This document shows positions 9,072 to 21,899 of a DNA stretch of 64,000 bases, in pieces. The stretch's first letter is position 1, and the number at the start of each line of letters is the position of its first letter. Below the pieces are notes generated by a model that was not told the DNA's origin, ran no database searches, and worked only from the letters and a program-made list of their open reading frames with translations. The position numbers were made by a program, and so were the translations under genes. Source of the DNA: Moniliella sp. 'wahieum' (taxonomy: Eukaryota; Basidiomycota; Moniliellomycetes; Moniliellales; Moniliellaceae); the NCBI GenBank assembly GCA_003971905.1, contig RSEE01000013.1, positions 1 through 64,000 of the forward strand. The letters are read 5' to 3'.

Positions 9072-12000
9072 ATGGACCCCGATGCGCTCTTCAGCTTCGA
9101 TGCGCCCGAGCCCAGCACAGGCAAGCGCCCCGCCAGCAGCCGTCCTGCCCAGCCGTCGCCGCCGGCCAAGCTGGCCAGGCGACGCAGCCCACACCAGACG
9201 CCCCAGTCCGAGCCCCAGCCCGAGCCCCCGGCCCCCGTCCTGCCCGTCGCCCGCTCCCGCCGCGCTGTCGACACCCCAAACGACGCCCCCGGCAATGCCC
9301 GCGTGGTGGTGACGGACGACTTTACTGCCGATTCCTCCCAGCACAGTGACGCGCCCCTGCCGCGTGTCTCCCCCCGGGCGGAGGACACGGGCACGGCCCC
9401 CGGCACAGCGTCTGCCACCCGCGCGGCTCGGCACCAAGCAGCCGTGCCAGCCGGTGTCACTTACCGCCCCTTGTCCCAGCACACACCCACCACCGTCAGC
9501 TAAAAGCTATCCATTCACCCTCGATCCCTTCCAGCAAACATCGATTGCGTGCATCGAGCGAAACGAATCGGTTCTTGTGTCTGCACACACATCGGCCGGC
9601 AAGACGGTGGTGGCAGAGTACGCGATTGCCCACTGCTTGCGGTCCAAGCAGAAGGTAATCTACACATCTCCCATCAAGGCTCTCTCCAACCAAAAGTACC
9701 GCGAGCTGTTGGCTGAGTTTGGCGATGTGGGCTTGATGACCGGCGACGTGACGATCAACCCGAGCTCCAGCTGTTTGGTCATGACCACTGAGGTGCGTCT
9801 CTCCTGTTCTCGCCCAATTGTATGAATGCGTGTTGGATCTGACCGCGTCATTTTTTGGTCCCCAGATCCTACGGTCGATGCTCTACCGTGGCTCGGAGGT
9901 GATGCGCGAGGTGGCCTGGGTCATCTTTGATGAGATCCACTACATGAAGGACAAAGAGCGTGGGGTGGTCTGGGAGGAAACTATCATTCTGCTTCCCCGA
10001 CAAGTGCGCCACGTCTTCTTGTCGGCGACCATCCCCAATGCGCTAGAGTTTGCTCAATGGATTGCCCAACTCCACCAACAAGTATGTCACGTGGTCGCCA
10101 CCAACTTCCGTCCTACGCCGCTACAGTACTACCTCTATCCCCGGTCGGCGGACGGCCTTCACCTTGTCCTCGACGAACAGGGGACATTTCACGATGCCAG
10201 CTTCCAGAAAGCCATGAATGCCCTGCGTGTCTCTTCGGGAGGGGACGACCGACGCAGACGGCGCCATGGAGGGCAGATCGACCAGGGCCCACCCGATGTA
10301 TACAAGTTGGTGAAGATGATCATGCTCAAAGGTTATGATCCGGTGATTGTATTTGCTTTTAGCCGACGCGAGTGCGAAGTGCTGGCGATGCAGATGAGCA
10401 AGCTTGACCTCAACACCGAAGAGGAAAAGGAGTTGTCGAGCACCGTCTTTTCCAATGCCGTCTCGCTCCTCCCTGCTGCTGATCAGGACTTGCCCCAGAT
10501 CAAGCATCTCCTCCCTCTCCTGCGACGCGGGATCGGAATTCACCATGGTGGGCTCTTGCCCTTGTTGAAAGAGGTGGTGGAGATCATGTTCCAAGAAGGG
10601 CTGATCAAGGCCCTCTTTGCCACCGAGACATTCTCCATTGGGCTGAACATGCCTGCCAAGACGGTAGTATTTACCAGCGTACGCAAGTGGGACGGCACCG
10701 TGTTCCGCAACCTATCGGCAGGCGAAGTTATCCAAATAGCTGGCCGCGCTGGCCGACGTGGGCTGGATGATCGTGGGGTGGTGATCATGATGTTGGACGA
10801 ACAGCTGAGTCCCAAGGAGACGATGCACATGATTTGCGGCCGGGCCGATCGATTGGACTCGGCGTTCCACCTAGGGTACAACATGGTGCTCAACTGATGC
10901 GTATTGAAGGCATTAGCCCCGAGGCGATACTAGAACTGTCCTTTTACCACTTTCAGCAGGCCGCTCGCCTGCCCCAACTCCAGCAGGACCGAAGGGATGC
11001 GCAAACAGCTATCAAAGCCATGCAAATCCCTCATGAGACGGTTCTTGCCGACCTGGATGCGGTCCAGCGGCAACTGGATGTATTGCAGGCTGATCGAGTT
11101 GCGGTTACAAGTCATCCGTCGTATGCGTTGCCCTTTCTCCAGACTGGAAGGTGGTGCGGGTACAGGTGGATGGCCTAGACTTTGGCTGGGGCGCGACGGT
11201 TGCCTTTCAGAAACGAAAGGCGCCTCGAAGGAAAGACAAGGCGGCCGCATTCGAACGGACGCAGTTGGAACCGCAGCATGCTGCTGAGGGATACATTGTC
11301 GATGTGCTCTTGCCCATCTCCGAGACCACACCAGTTGACTTGCAAGGAGATGATGAACCTGCTGTCCCGGTCCCGACCTCCAAGGTGTTGGCCATGCATC
11401 CCCTGCCCCCGGGAAGGGTGAGATGGTGGTCGTGCCGGTACTGCTGTCGTGTATCAAAGACATCTCACTTGTTCGTATTAGCCTTCCCCATGACATTCGC
11501 CCGCGCAGTACGCGACAGCAGCTCCGTGCAACTTTGGACCAGGTGGAGAGAGCGAGGGAGGAAGGGATCCCGCGTTTGGACCCTGTCAGCGATATGAAAA
11601 TTACCGACGATGCCTTTGCTCTATTGCTCCAGAAGATGGAGTTGCTGCGCAAGCGCAAGCACGACCTGAATCACAATCTGAACGCATTGGTCGCCAAGCA
11701 GGACGGATTTGCAAGCGAACGGGCCAGGAGGAAACAAGTAGCCCACCTCAAGGCATTGTACCGTGCCAAGCTGGCTGCGGAAGAACGCGTCGAGTCGCTT
11801 TCGGCCCAAGTGGCCATGGCACGCAACGTGCTGCAGCTGGACGAGTTGAAGGCACGCAAGCGTGTCCTACGCCGGCTGGGGTTCGTCTCCGAGGCTGGTA
11901 TCGTACTTCAAAAAGGTCGAGTGGCATGCGAGATCGTGGGTGGGGACGAGCTGTTGCTTACTCAGCTCATCTTTGAGGGTGGGTTTAAGGGGTTGGATCC

Positions 12001-12427
12001 CGGATTGTGTGCTGCGCTGGTTTCCAGCTTTGTGTTTGATGAAAAGAGCGAGACGGCGGTCAAGCTTCCCGAGGGTCTACGCGAGCCAGTCCGCGTCCTG
12101 ATCGATACCGCGCGACGGATTGCCCGGGTCGGCAGCGAAAGTCGGATGAAGATTGATGAGGAAGCGTATGTGCGCTCCATTGGTTTGGAGTTGGTACCCA
12201 GTGGTGTTGTGGTGCCAGGGTACTCCTTTACCGAATTGGTCAAGACAACAGATGTGTTTGAAGGCAGCTTGGTCCGTTCCTTTCGTCGTCTAGCAGAACT
12301 GCTGCGCCAACTCGCCGAAGCGGCGCAGACGGTGGGCAACGAAGAGCTTCACCACCTCTTTCAAGCCAGCCGGGAAAGTCTGGAACGGCCCAACAGCATC
12401 ATCTTCGCACCTTCCCTGTACCTGTAG
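9072..12427 (+). CDS. MTR4: ATP-dependent RNA helicase MTR4 (TRAMP/exosome cofactor)
   Basis: Ski2-like DExH helicase that feeds RNA to the nuclear exosome. The order of parts matches the family: acidic start [11 protein letters not shown], helicase entry [11 protein letters not shown], Walker [41 protein letters not shown] (the DExH box), [32 protein letters not shown], and [15 protein letters not shown] (motif VI). The arch/KOW region follows ([11 protein letters not shown]), then the C-terminal DSHCT domain ([27 protein letters not shown]) and the typical ending APSLYL. One intron at 9793-9865 (GTGCGT donor, CTGAC branch site) joins MTTE to ILRS exactly. Frame changes occur near 9500, 10894, 11140 and 11415; the last three each look like one missing base. 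MTR4 is preferred over SKI2 because of the near-identical helicase text and the ending. Confidence 0.96.
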
Positions 12428-12691
12428 CAGCAATATGCATACACCCGTTCCAATCCATTCCAACCCACCCATCCTATCCTACATCATCTTCCCTCGGTCC
12501 CTCCAGCCGCATGGGTCTATATCTCTCAGAGAGTGTGGATGTAGGAGGCCGCAGTCTTTCTCACAGGTAGGAAACAAGGGGGACTTTGCATTATGGAAAA
12601 TGGTTCTGACTGAAAGAGAGGGGTCGACGCAATTGGGACGGATCTCATGGCAACCGGTGCGGGGGCACACAGGTGTTTGGCTGCCGGGGAA

Positions 12692-13154
12692 CTAACACAG
12701 GCCAGTCTGACTGTAGAAACCCAGCCGTTTGGCCAATGGGTCCACACCAAAGGGGGAAGCGGGGGGGGCGCAAAGTTCAGACAACTTGTCTTCGGGCCTC
12801 AGGCGAATTTCATTCAAGGTGCCATTGGCAGCTACTTCAGTGCTGGCGACCTGTGAAGACACGGGAGGAAACGTCAGTGTCGTCGGCATCAGCTATAAAC
12901 TCCGTTAAGCAGACCGGAGTGGAATAATCAACATACTTCCACAAGGGGAGTCGCGAAGGAGCAAGATACATCCTTTCGGTCTCTTCGGCTGGCTCGATCG
13001 GGGTGGGAACGGAGGCATTAATGAGCCGGTAGGCGGTGCCGGTGGCCTCAGAGAGCTGACGATGGAGAATGGTGGATGAGACGATATGTTTTGTCCACCG
13101 GATTCTGGGGTAAATTTTAAGCGACACCTCCGCTCGTCCACCAGGACGAGGCAT
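12692..13154 (-). CDS. small protein of unknown function
   Basis: Not recognised. ATG 13154 has a good context (ACAATG). Exon 1 reads MPRPGGRAEVSLKIYPRI, then TILHRQLSEATGTAYRLINA and LAPSRLPLWK. A clear intron follows (12851-12936, GTATGT donor, CACAG acceptor). Spliced exactly as written, the protein is 78 residues and stops at 12832. If one G is missing at the AAG/GTATGT junction, as in many places here, the frame continues through VASTEVAANGTLNEIRLRPE to a stop at 12692, giving about 125 residues. The second reading has the more protein-like composition. It sits 3' to 3' with MTR4. No signal peptide or membrane segment is visible. Confidence 0.55.
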
Positions 13155-16100
13155 TGTAAACGCCAGCGGAAAAAGTGAGAACTGAAGATATATGGATGCT
13201 CAAGAGCACCACGAGGATGCGGCCATCAGAGTCCTGGCTGCTTGGGTTAAATCCTTTGTGCCAGAGGCCCGCAAGGTGTGGTTCCCCTCTACTCCTGCTC
13301 TTCCGAGGGATTAGGGTCCCAACATCACTACTGGGTAAGCCCGTATGTCTCTCTTCGCCTTCCGCGCACTGCGCCGCGTCTCGTCCTGATGAGTCATCTT
13401 CCTCCACAGTCGCGGCGCAGTGTGGATGCGTGTGTTGTGCGGGATTATGGTCTGCACACAAAAGCGAGAGCGTTGGCTTCAGCACAGCCTTGTGGAATTC
13501 GCCAAACCAGGATTGTGGTAGCGAGTGGATGCCAATATTATGTGCTCGAGTGAGGACGTTACAGGCCACACACTTGCACTGTGTTGCTGCGCGAGGAATG
13601 GCATAGAGTACTACATAACTTGAAACCATTCAGAACCCGCGTGTTGGTGAACCCAAAGCACTGTATTGGGGGCTGACCTTGAGAAAAGCCAAGTGTAGTT
13701 CAATGAACGCATTGCTGCACCAAATGGGTTGGTTTCGATCGGATTGGCACCCGGTTCACCTTTCTACCCTTGTCTAGTGAGGTGATTTCGCGTACCGCAA
13801 CCTTCGCCTGGGCATGAATCGTTACCCTCTATTAGCACAGCAAGTTGAATCCTCTTCTGTGCTTCTCCTCTCCTTTTGTAGTTCATCTCGAGGCGAAAAT
13901 CAGACTATGACCCCTTTGTGGGCGTGATCTGCATGATCCGACAGACGAACTCATGATTTCACCATGCGTCATCAAGAGACAACTCCCCCTCTTAACTGCT
14001 TCCTCTGTCTCCGCCTTCTTAACCTAACACATGTATCCATCTCTCGCAGCTTTTCATATCTTATTTTTACAGCCGTTCAGTTCCTGGTCCCCGTGAAGCC
14101 TCCACAAGCCCTCGCAGCTGCTTCTTGCGCTGCACCGCTGTTCAGCACGACCAATTATTGTTACTCGAATAAGGTCCTATTATCTGCATCATCAGAACAA
14201 TGTGTGGAAGAGGTGTATTTCCTTCTATAGTATATGCATCCCTCCCTTAGCTGGCATCAACGGCACAGAAAGCAAGTAACTCGTATCATTGATTTTGTCC
14301 AATACGACAACGGAGAAACCCTCCTCAAGCGTATCCTATACATCCGAATCTGATGATAAAGCCACGCGATTTTCCTCTACACCACATTCTTGGTCGATGA
14401 TCCGGGTCAGCATGGGTTGTGGTTGTGTATGCACGCTTTTTTCTCTCTCTCGTCACAGTCTCAGACGTGTTGTTAATCACTTTCAATGACCTACATGTCA
14501 GAGGATCTCTGAGGGACTCGGTAAGGAAACTAAGGATCCCTCATCCGTTTTCCATAATCGAATCACTTGGAGGCCACCGGGCCTACGGCCCGGTCAGCCA
14601 GTGGGGCTTGTTCACCCCAGCCTGGTTTGTGCTGGGCCACCACCGCCACCGTGGCCACCGCACACCCTTCCACCGTGGCGCTAACAAGCAGCACACGCCG
14701 GATGAACGGTTCGATTAGGCTCAGCGTTTTTCTTTGTCCGAGCCTAGTTAAGCTCAGTCAATGATATGGTTACAGTATAGAGATTAATCACCCCCTCCTT
14801 TTGAGCTTTTTTCTCCTGAGAGCCTCTAATAATGGCTGAGACTTGAAGCATTCTTGAAGTCGAAAACGGTGAACTGTACGTCCTGAACGCCCTGAACGCC
14901 CGCACTTCCCTACGCTTTAAATCAGCAAGCCTAATCACATCTTCGGCACCGCATCAGGTATTACAGAAAAGAACGAAGCTCAAGAGGTGTTATCTCCAGA
15001 GAAACCTCGGGGGCCTGATGCTGATGCCTGAATTTCTGTGAGATGATCTAAAGCTTGAAGCCGGTCACATGTGCACTCACATGTCACAATATACCTTTTT
15101 AATGGCGTGTGACATCTGCTGGTGAGTTCCTGGCTCATTTTCTTAAGAAGAGCCGGCACTATCTTTGAGAAGAAGAATTCCAATTCATATCGTTGCGGCT
15201 TCCCTCTCGGTAAGAGGAATGCGAACATGAGCTCTGCGTGAGAGGAGAAGCGAGCAGGTTCAAGAACTGATATGCACTGGTGGTACATCGACCACAACAG
15301 AGAGGCGTATGTGGTGTCTAAGGCTGCCGAGATCCACCGGTAATGGGTGTATTCAATCCTTAGGCCTCAGAGGTATCTCGATAGGAATGCCTATATGCGT
15401 TTGTCACAGTGATGCATGCCTGGTGGCTATATTTTGCGCCTCCTTTTTTGTCTCCCTGAATCGTTTAGTAGCACAAACTGTCAGTGACTCACAATCTGTG
15501 AGCGGCAGCAGCGTATGGTAGAGGTGTCGTGAAAGCGCTCGCTTGTTTGCGGCAGCAGCGGCTCACCTAATGTTCTTGGCCCAACAGGTGCGTGAGGCTC
15601 AGATCTCAGAAGGAGAAGTTGGAGCAAGAATATTGGAGTGTTTGAAAGCCCGCCCACGTCCTCATAACACGTCCTCATGGTACTTACCCCTCTGGGCTAA
15701 TCAAAAGCGTGTATAAACATTTGCATAGATCAAGCTGAGCGCGTGTTTTACCAGGACTGCCCCCGTGTAACAATGCACTGGCATTGAGAGGCGTCGAGGC
15801 TTTCCGTTCATACACAGCAACATAGTTACTATACGTATAGTAGCTATAGGGGATTGCTTCTTCTGTGTGCCAGGTTATGCCGCACCAAGAACCGATCAAC
15901 TTGGCAGAAGGAACATCATAATTTGGGTGGGGAGGATGTGTGCTGTGTCCAGTAGTAGGCCCGAGAATGCACCAAGGAAGAGATTGGTGCGAGGGTATAG
16001 TGACGAGTTAGTGACGGGTGTCGAATGGAATGCGGAGGTGGTGGGTGGAGGATAGTTTAGGATGACCAAGGATGGTCGGGTGCACCAACGCCACATGGAG

Positions 16101-17310
16101 TGGGTGGGTAAAGTCACAGTGACAAGTGACCGGATATGTGACATGTGAGCGTTGAATGAGTGAAGAGTGAAGGTGAACATCTCTAAACTGCGTAGAGAAA
16201 AGAGGTGGCTTGTGGGGCACGTGACAGGACTGCCGGAACACGCGTCCACAGCGTACGGTTTCTCAACAGTTTCTCAACACAAGGAAAAAAGCGGAAAAGA
16301 TGTCGATATGGAGAAATGGCAACGGCAACGGCAACGGCAGATGTATACTGACGCTGAGATCCAGTGAGAGTGAGATCACTATACCACTAACCTCTAGCAC
16401 TTCAGGTTTAGGCAGGCCGTAGGGCGCTACGCATCAGCCCTAGGCCTTAGCGCTGAACCTCAGCAGCCTCAGCCTTGAGACACGTGATCCTTGGTCGATC
16501 ATATGCTGCATGGTGATCTGTCTATAGGCTCAGAAGGCCACACAGCTGCCACACAGCGTCCTATTAAGATCTCAGCAGAGAGCCTCGTCACTAGCACAGA
16601 TGCTCAGATCCCAGAGCCGTGGGGTGCGCCCTGGTGCGCCACACCTTACTGTTATACAGCTGTTCACAATCAACACGTATGCATCTGGTATAGGCCCGCA
16701 GTAAGAAACGGACCCGGTGTGCGTGTTGCTGATGGCTTGGCTGAGATATACTAGTAGTTCGTTCAAAAAGCCTGTGCGAGACAATTCCATCAGGCAGCGT
16801 TCGATGACCTCAAAAACACGATGGGCAGGTTGCATGGGGTATGGGTTGTGCGAGCGCTGAGTGAGCGGCGAGGGCGAGTAGAAGGTGTGCGGACCGTGTT
16901 GGATGTGAGATCTGAGGCTCGGAGGTCTGAGGCTGGAGGGAGGGTGCGATGAAAAATGCTAGTAGAGTCCCCGCTCAACCGGCAGTGCAGCTATACAACC
17001 GCTGTAGAGTGTTGAGTGAGGTGCCCTGGGGCATGTGGGAGAGGGCAGATGTGGCCAGAGGGCTGGGGATCGAAGGGGACAGGAGTCGGCCGGAGGCGCG
17101 TGAGGGGAGCCACAGGCAGCTGCCCAAACAGACCGCGGCGGCAGGCCACAGCCGATGGCCGATGCAACTTCTACCGCAGTAGGAACTGCCGCCCGTCTGA
17201 TTATGATTCCCAGCCTGCCGACGCTGCGGCTGCCCTGCCGGTGCGTCATCGATCACCCGTTCCCATCACCCGCCAGCCTCGCCTCGCCCCTCCCGCGGCA
17301 GTCACGTGCA
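13155..17310. other. long lower-GC gene-poor stretch
   Basis: About 4 kb with no recognisable gene. One minus-strand frame at 14980-15297 has a natural protein composition (FLLPRGKPQRYELEFFFSK) but no family, start or splice support. A perfect 7-bp hairpin of CCGGGCC lies at 14577-14593. A short AACGGC hexamer run lies near 16319. A large imperfect foldback at 16404-16460 is listed separately. Confidence 0.45.
16404..16460. repeat. imperfect foldback (hairpin) sequence
   Basis: Left arm 16404-16425 and right arm 16437-16460 are imperfect inverted copies, ending in AGGTT outside and TAGGGC inside, around an 11-base loop. It could be a MITE-like remnant or a structured RNA. It is not a convincing intrinsic terminator. 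Confidence 0.45.
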
Positions 17311-17396
17311 CGGCGCCAGTGTGTGTAGGTCCCCCCGCCGCCGCACGGGGGCAGTGGCCGCGCTGTGGGTTGCGCGGTGGGCACACACTGGCGCCG
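17311..17396. promoter_or_regulatory. paired ACACACTGGCGCCG sites before the cyclin gene
   Basis: An exact 14-base inverted pair: minus-strand copy at 17311-17324, plus-strand copy at 17383-17396. The core TGGCGCC resembles E2F-type sites. It lies 115-360 bases before the possible cyclin start codons. Copies of the core also precede MCM2 and the arrestin gene. Confidence 0.5.
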
Positions 17397-17669
17397 CGCG
17401 GCGGCGGAGCGTAGAAGTTACGGACCATGCCCTGTGCTGCTCACCACCAGCCCCGCCAGCTGCTCTACTGAGCGCCGCTGCGCCTCCATCCCGCCCCCAC
17501 CACGCCCGCCATGGTCCTGTATGTCCTCCTGCCCGCCCGCTCCTCCGCCTCGCTTGCTGACGCTTCCCTCCCCCCCCCTCCCTCAGTCTGCCCCACCCCC
17601 ACACGTACGGCCCCGCGCACTCCGCCGCGCGCCTCCTCCTCCACTGCCTCGGCGCCCGCGAGCAAGACA

Positions 17670-19514
17670 ATGACCACCCGCAGCACCGCCCGCGGCCTCA
17701 GCGACATTACCAACCGTGCTGACGGAGCGCGCCGCCCCCCATCCTCCCGCTCCGCAAAGAGGCAATGGACCAGAAGCGGCACGCGCGCCCGTCGTCAAAT
17801 CGACCGTCGTGCCAGCTCGGCCGCTGCGAGGACCGGCGAAGCTACTGGTGCCGCTGGCACGGTGCCTGCCGCTCGGCTTCGGTTGTCCGTCGCACGGCCG
17901 CGACGGGCGCATCCGCCGCTACTGCTTCTCGGCCTGCTGTTCGCCGTCTAGCAGCGGCCTCGGTGCGTGCTGCTGCCCCCAGCACTTCGGCCCGTGCATC
18001 CCGCGCGCCCCCGCCTCGACAGCTTCTTCTTCGGCCACCAGCGCGGCCTCCTCACGCCCTCGGTCAGTCAAGCGCGTAGCCAGCGAACCGAGTTGGTGCC
18101 CGAGACGAAGAAACAGCGGGGCCATGCACGCACTCCACATCCTCTACCGCCCGCGCCGCCGACCGGCCGAACAGACGACACGGACCCAGCCTGCGGCTGT
18201 CAGGAGCCCGTCGCAGAGCAGGCACCGAAAGATGCTGGATGGGAAGACCTGGACCAGACGATTGGTACGATCCGGTCATGGTGTCTGAGTATGCGGATGA
18301 TGTGTTTGCGTATATGAAGGAGCTGGGGTTCGTTTTCTTGCTGTCCCTTGACCGTAGCGCTGGGGGCCCTGTGTCTCCATTGGGCTATTTTTGTTTCGTT
18401 GATTTTCTGACACGCCCTTTGTGCGTTTCTCGGTTCAGGTTAAGACCATGCCCAGCGACTCGCTCCTCACAAACAGGAGGAGATTGCGTGGAGTCACCGA
18501 AGTACCTTGGTGGACTGGTTGATCAGTGTCCACTACAAATTCCGTCTGCTGCCAGAGACGCTATTCCTAGCGCAACATCTTGGACCGCACGCTCTCGACG
18601 GGCCCGGTACTGTTGTCCAACTTTCAGCTGCTGGGGACGGCCAGTCTGTTTATTGCGGCCAAGTACGAAGAAGTAATGTGCCCCTCGATCGAGTATTTGG
18701 TATGTGCGGCGGGGAATACGTTTAGTGAAGACGACCTACGCGATTGCGAGCGTCATGTGCTGCGCAAGCTCGACTTTAATCTCTCCTACCCCAACCCGAT
18801 GAACTTTTTGCGTCGCATCTCCAAAGCGGATGAGTACGATGTCGAGACGCGTACGTTGGCCAAGTACCTATTGGAGATCAGTCTGGTGGACTGGCGCTTG
18901 CTTGCCCACCCTCCTTCGGCCTTGGCCGCTGCCGCTTTCTGGTTGGCGCGCCGTATGCTGGACCGAGGCGCATGGAACCCAACGTTGGTCCACTACTCGA
19001 CCTACCTCGAAAGCGAGTTGTTGGCAACGGCTGAGATCATGCTGGACTACGTACTGCGCCAGCCGGCGCAAACCCAAGCGGCAGAGGACGCCCACGCCGC
19101 CGCCGACGGCGCTGCCGTCACGCAGTCGGAGCGGCATCCCAAGTTTTTCAAAAAGTATTCCGCCAAGCGCTTCTTTGTCGTGGCGACCTACGTCCGTGCT
19201 TGGGCCGCCAACACGTACCCGCGCTCTGTGCTGATCGGCCGGGGCGAGCCGGAGGCCGAAGACCCCATTGCGGTCGACCTGTTTACCGAACGGGGTACGA
19301 GCGGCCCAACTCGGCGAGCCTGATGCGCATCTTTAACTTTGCTGGTGCCACGTGGCTGCCGCCGTCGGACGACGCTGAGGCCGGCTTGGTCCCCATGCCC
19401 TTTTCGCCCCAACGGGTGTACCGTGGTGCCGAGCCGATGCGCACCACCCCTTCCCACCAAAGCACGGTAAGGGACGAGGATGCAGAGATGGCCACCACCT
19501 TTCTTGGACGGTGA
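17670..19514 (+). CDS. B-type (mitotic) cyclin
   Basis: Regulatory subunit of the mitotic Cdk1 kinase. The N-terminus reads MTTRSTARGLSDITN, typical of B cyclins. After a disordered, frame-disturbed region comes WYDPVMVSEYADDVFAYMKEL, then an intron (about 18328-18438). The cyclin box follows: QEEIAWSHRSTLVDWLISVH, FRLLPETLFLA, SLFIAAKYEEV, LDFNLSYPNPMNFLRRISKA, TRTLAKYLLEISLVDWRLL. The second fold ends with a FKKYSAKRFF segment. An in-frame ATG at 17511 with a possible GTATGT...CTCAG intron just after it is an alternative start. The last 65 residues need one frame change near 19295. An E2F-like inverted motif pair lies upstream. It is a Clb/Cdc13/NimE-type cyclin; I cannot place it more finely. 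Confidence 0.92.
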
Positions 19515-20954
19515 GCAGCGCAGCTCTTCACCGGGCGAAGTGTCGGACGAGCTTTAGAGGCGCTTTGCTTTACTCATCCCCTCTTTTCACGTGCGGGAAC
19601 TTTTCCTTTCCAGCATGCCGTCGTTGCCCGCAAACCCCCACGAACGTCTGATCCGTCAGCCGCTCCGATCTGTATACTACCTCCTCTTTCATCCCTTGCC
19701 GTGCCTTCCCGATCCATCGCTTCGGCTGGCACCTCCCCCCTCCCCCCTACCTCCACGGTCACCTTCTTCCCCCCCTAACTCCCTGTATCTTGTCGGCAGG
19801 GAATGAGGTCGGTGGTCAATTCTCTTTTCCCCCTCCCTCTTTTGACTTCTCTTGCATTCTCACCATGGCGGTGATGCATCCCCCTTTCTTTGAATCGTCT
19901 CTTAATACGATTGCGACCAGCCGTGGTCGTTGGCAGTGTGTTCCATCTGCCACAGTGCATCCCACAGGTCATATATGCGGAGAGGGTGGAAGGCTATTAC
20001 TCTGCACCCCTCCCCCTCCTCGGGTTCGGCACGCGGATCAAGTCCATGCATGGTAGCAGAAGCGCCAGGACAGCGGGGCGAAAACTGAGGGAACTGCCTG
20101 GGGGATGAAAGGGCGCAAGGGACGGTCTGTAAGAAAACATAGGACACTTCTCCCCCCGTAAATGGCAGCGGCGGCGGGGGTTGCTGCATACAAACAAGAT
20201 GCGGTATGGGAATTGTCCGGGACTATCGACCACCACGCCACGGCAGGCAACCAGTGGAATGGCTGGCAGGTGTTGAAACGAGGGGAGCACGTACTGCCCT
20301 GAATGAAATCGTTGGTAAGTAGCCAGCACGTTGGAGGAGCGCAGGAAGGCGACGCAAGCGCAACGCACCCAGATGTTACATTTCCGTCTTTGTTCGGCCC
20401 CGCCTCCTCTCCCCTCGGCGCCTCGGCCCACGCCGGCTGCACACCCACACCACACCTCTCCCACCATGCGCATCCACTTCCCGCCTCCGCTCCACTGCCC
20501 CCTCCCCCACCAGCCGGGCCTGCGCGCACGATTCAAACCATGGTGCCCGTTCAACCTCCCTCTGGCTGAGCAGGTCCTCTCATCAGCCGCCTGACCAGCC
20601 AAAGTCATGTGACTTGTGACTTGGTGCGCTCCCTCGTCTTAACTTCAGTACTCAGTCCAAGTCCCGTCCTCCGTACGCGTCTGCTCATTGCGCGGGCTAT
20701 CCTCCGTTCCTCGCCCAAAGCCGCGCCTGGCGGACATGGCTACATCAGCGTCCAGAGTCATTCAGTAAGGCATAGATTGGGTATGGAGTGCTGGGGTTGA
20801 GAACAGCGCGGGGGGAAGGGGGAGAGGCGCAATCCAGCGTGGCATCCGCTAAGCGCGTCAGCCGAATGGTGCGCACAAACCTCAGGGGGGGGGACAGGGC
20901 GCCTTGTCTCACAAATCTGGGGGGGCAAGACACAAGAAAGACAAGGGCGTTTGA
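19515..20954. other. gene-free stretch between convergent genes
   Basis: Lies between the 3' ends of the cyclin (plus) and RPS15 (minus). Frames on both strands are open in places but none resembles a known protein. It contains an exact TCAGTACTCAGT motif at 20645-20656, which here cannot be a promoter site for either flanking gene. Confidence 0.45.
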
Positions 20955-21495
20955 TTATTTGAGGGGGATGAACCGGCCTGCCTGGGCGCCCAGACCGGGC
21001 CGACCATGAGCCGAGGGGAGGTAGGTCATAGCAAATTCGCCGAGGTAGTGCGCCACCATCTCTGGCTTAATTTCTACCGTGGCAAACACTTTGCCGGTGT
21101 AGATGCCAATCACCGAGCCGATCATCTCGGGCACGACAATCATGTTGCGCAAGTGGGTCTTGACCAGGGCGGGTTTCTCGTTGGGCGGGGCTAGCTGCTT
21201 GGCCTTGCGCAGTTTCTTGATCAGGCCCATGGGTTTGCGCTTCAAGCCGCGCTGGAAACGGCGCCGAGCACGCGCATGCACAATGCCCATGAACTCCTCG
21301 TTGCTCAGATCCAGCAGCTTGGACAGCTCAATGCCGCGGTAGTACGACTTTTTAAATGTCCGGCGCGCCTTGAGCGCCGCCGCTTCGGCTGCGTCGTACG
21401 AGTCCCTGGAGCAACAGATAGGTCAGTATCCAGCCATCGGCCTGCGCCGCCCCCCGCCGGTGCGTTCCACCCCGACAGAGACTGCCGACTCACAT
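20955..21495 (-). CDS. RPS15: 40S ribosomal protein S15 (uS19)
   Basis: Small-subunit ribosomal protein of the head region. Exon 2 reads [20 protein letters not shown], then [66 protein letters not shown] and the ending RFIPLK. It is intact with no frame change. The single intron (21406-21493, GTGAGT donor, CTGACC branch site, CTCCAG acceptor) interrupts the start codon itself: exon 1 supplies AT and exon 2 supplies the G, giving [12 protein letters not shown]. This yields 150 residues, the usual length. An intron at the very start of ribosomal protein genes is common in fungi and animals; splitting the ATG is rarer. Confidence 0.97.
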
Positions 21496-21899
21496 GGTGA
21501 CGCGAAGACCAGGCTTGGTGGCCAGCGTCGGCCGCGCGGGCAGGCGGCGGGGGAAGCCCAGGCCAGGCGGTAGCGGTAGGGTTGGTCCTTGAAGCCTCGG
21601 CCGACGCCCCCCCGCGTGGTCTCGGATCCCAGACATCTCCACCTCCCATTCTGCGTGCGCACGGCCCCGGCCAAAGCGACGCGGGCCGTCGCACCAACAT
21701 CAACTTGACCCACGCGCAATGGGGGAAAGAACAAGATAGCATAGATAGCATATAATAATGAGAGACGCGAGTCATGGCACACATCCAGAAGGACAGAGCC
21801 ACAATAGAGCAAGTACAAGCAATGCGACGGGGAAGGGTTGGGGACCATGGCGGGGCGGGGAGCATGGTGGGGCGAGAGGGGAAACCAGCGCGTGTACGT
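21496..21899. other. RPS15 5' flank
   Basis: About 400 bases between RPS15 and the next minus-strand gene. It should hold the RPS15 promoter. I see no gene and no clear TATA box. Confidence 0.45.

Noticed and set aside
14577-14593. Perfect CCGGGCC hairpin as a terminator
   Set aside because: No gene ends nearby and hairpin terminators are not a eukaryotic Pol II feature.
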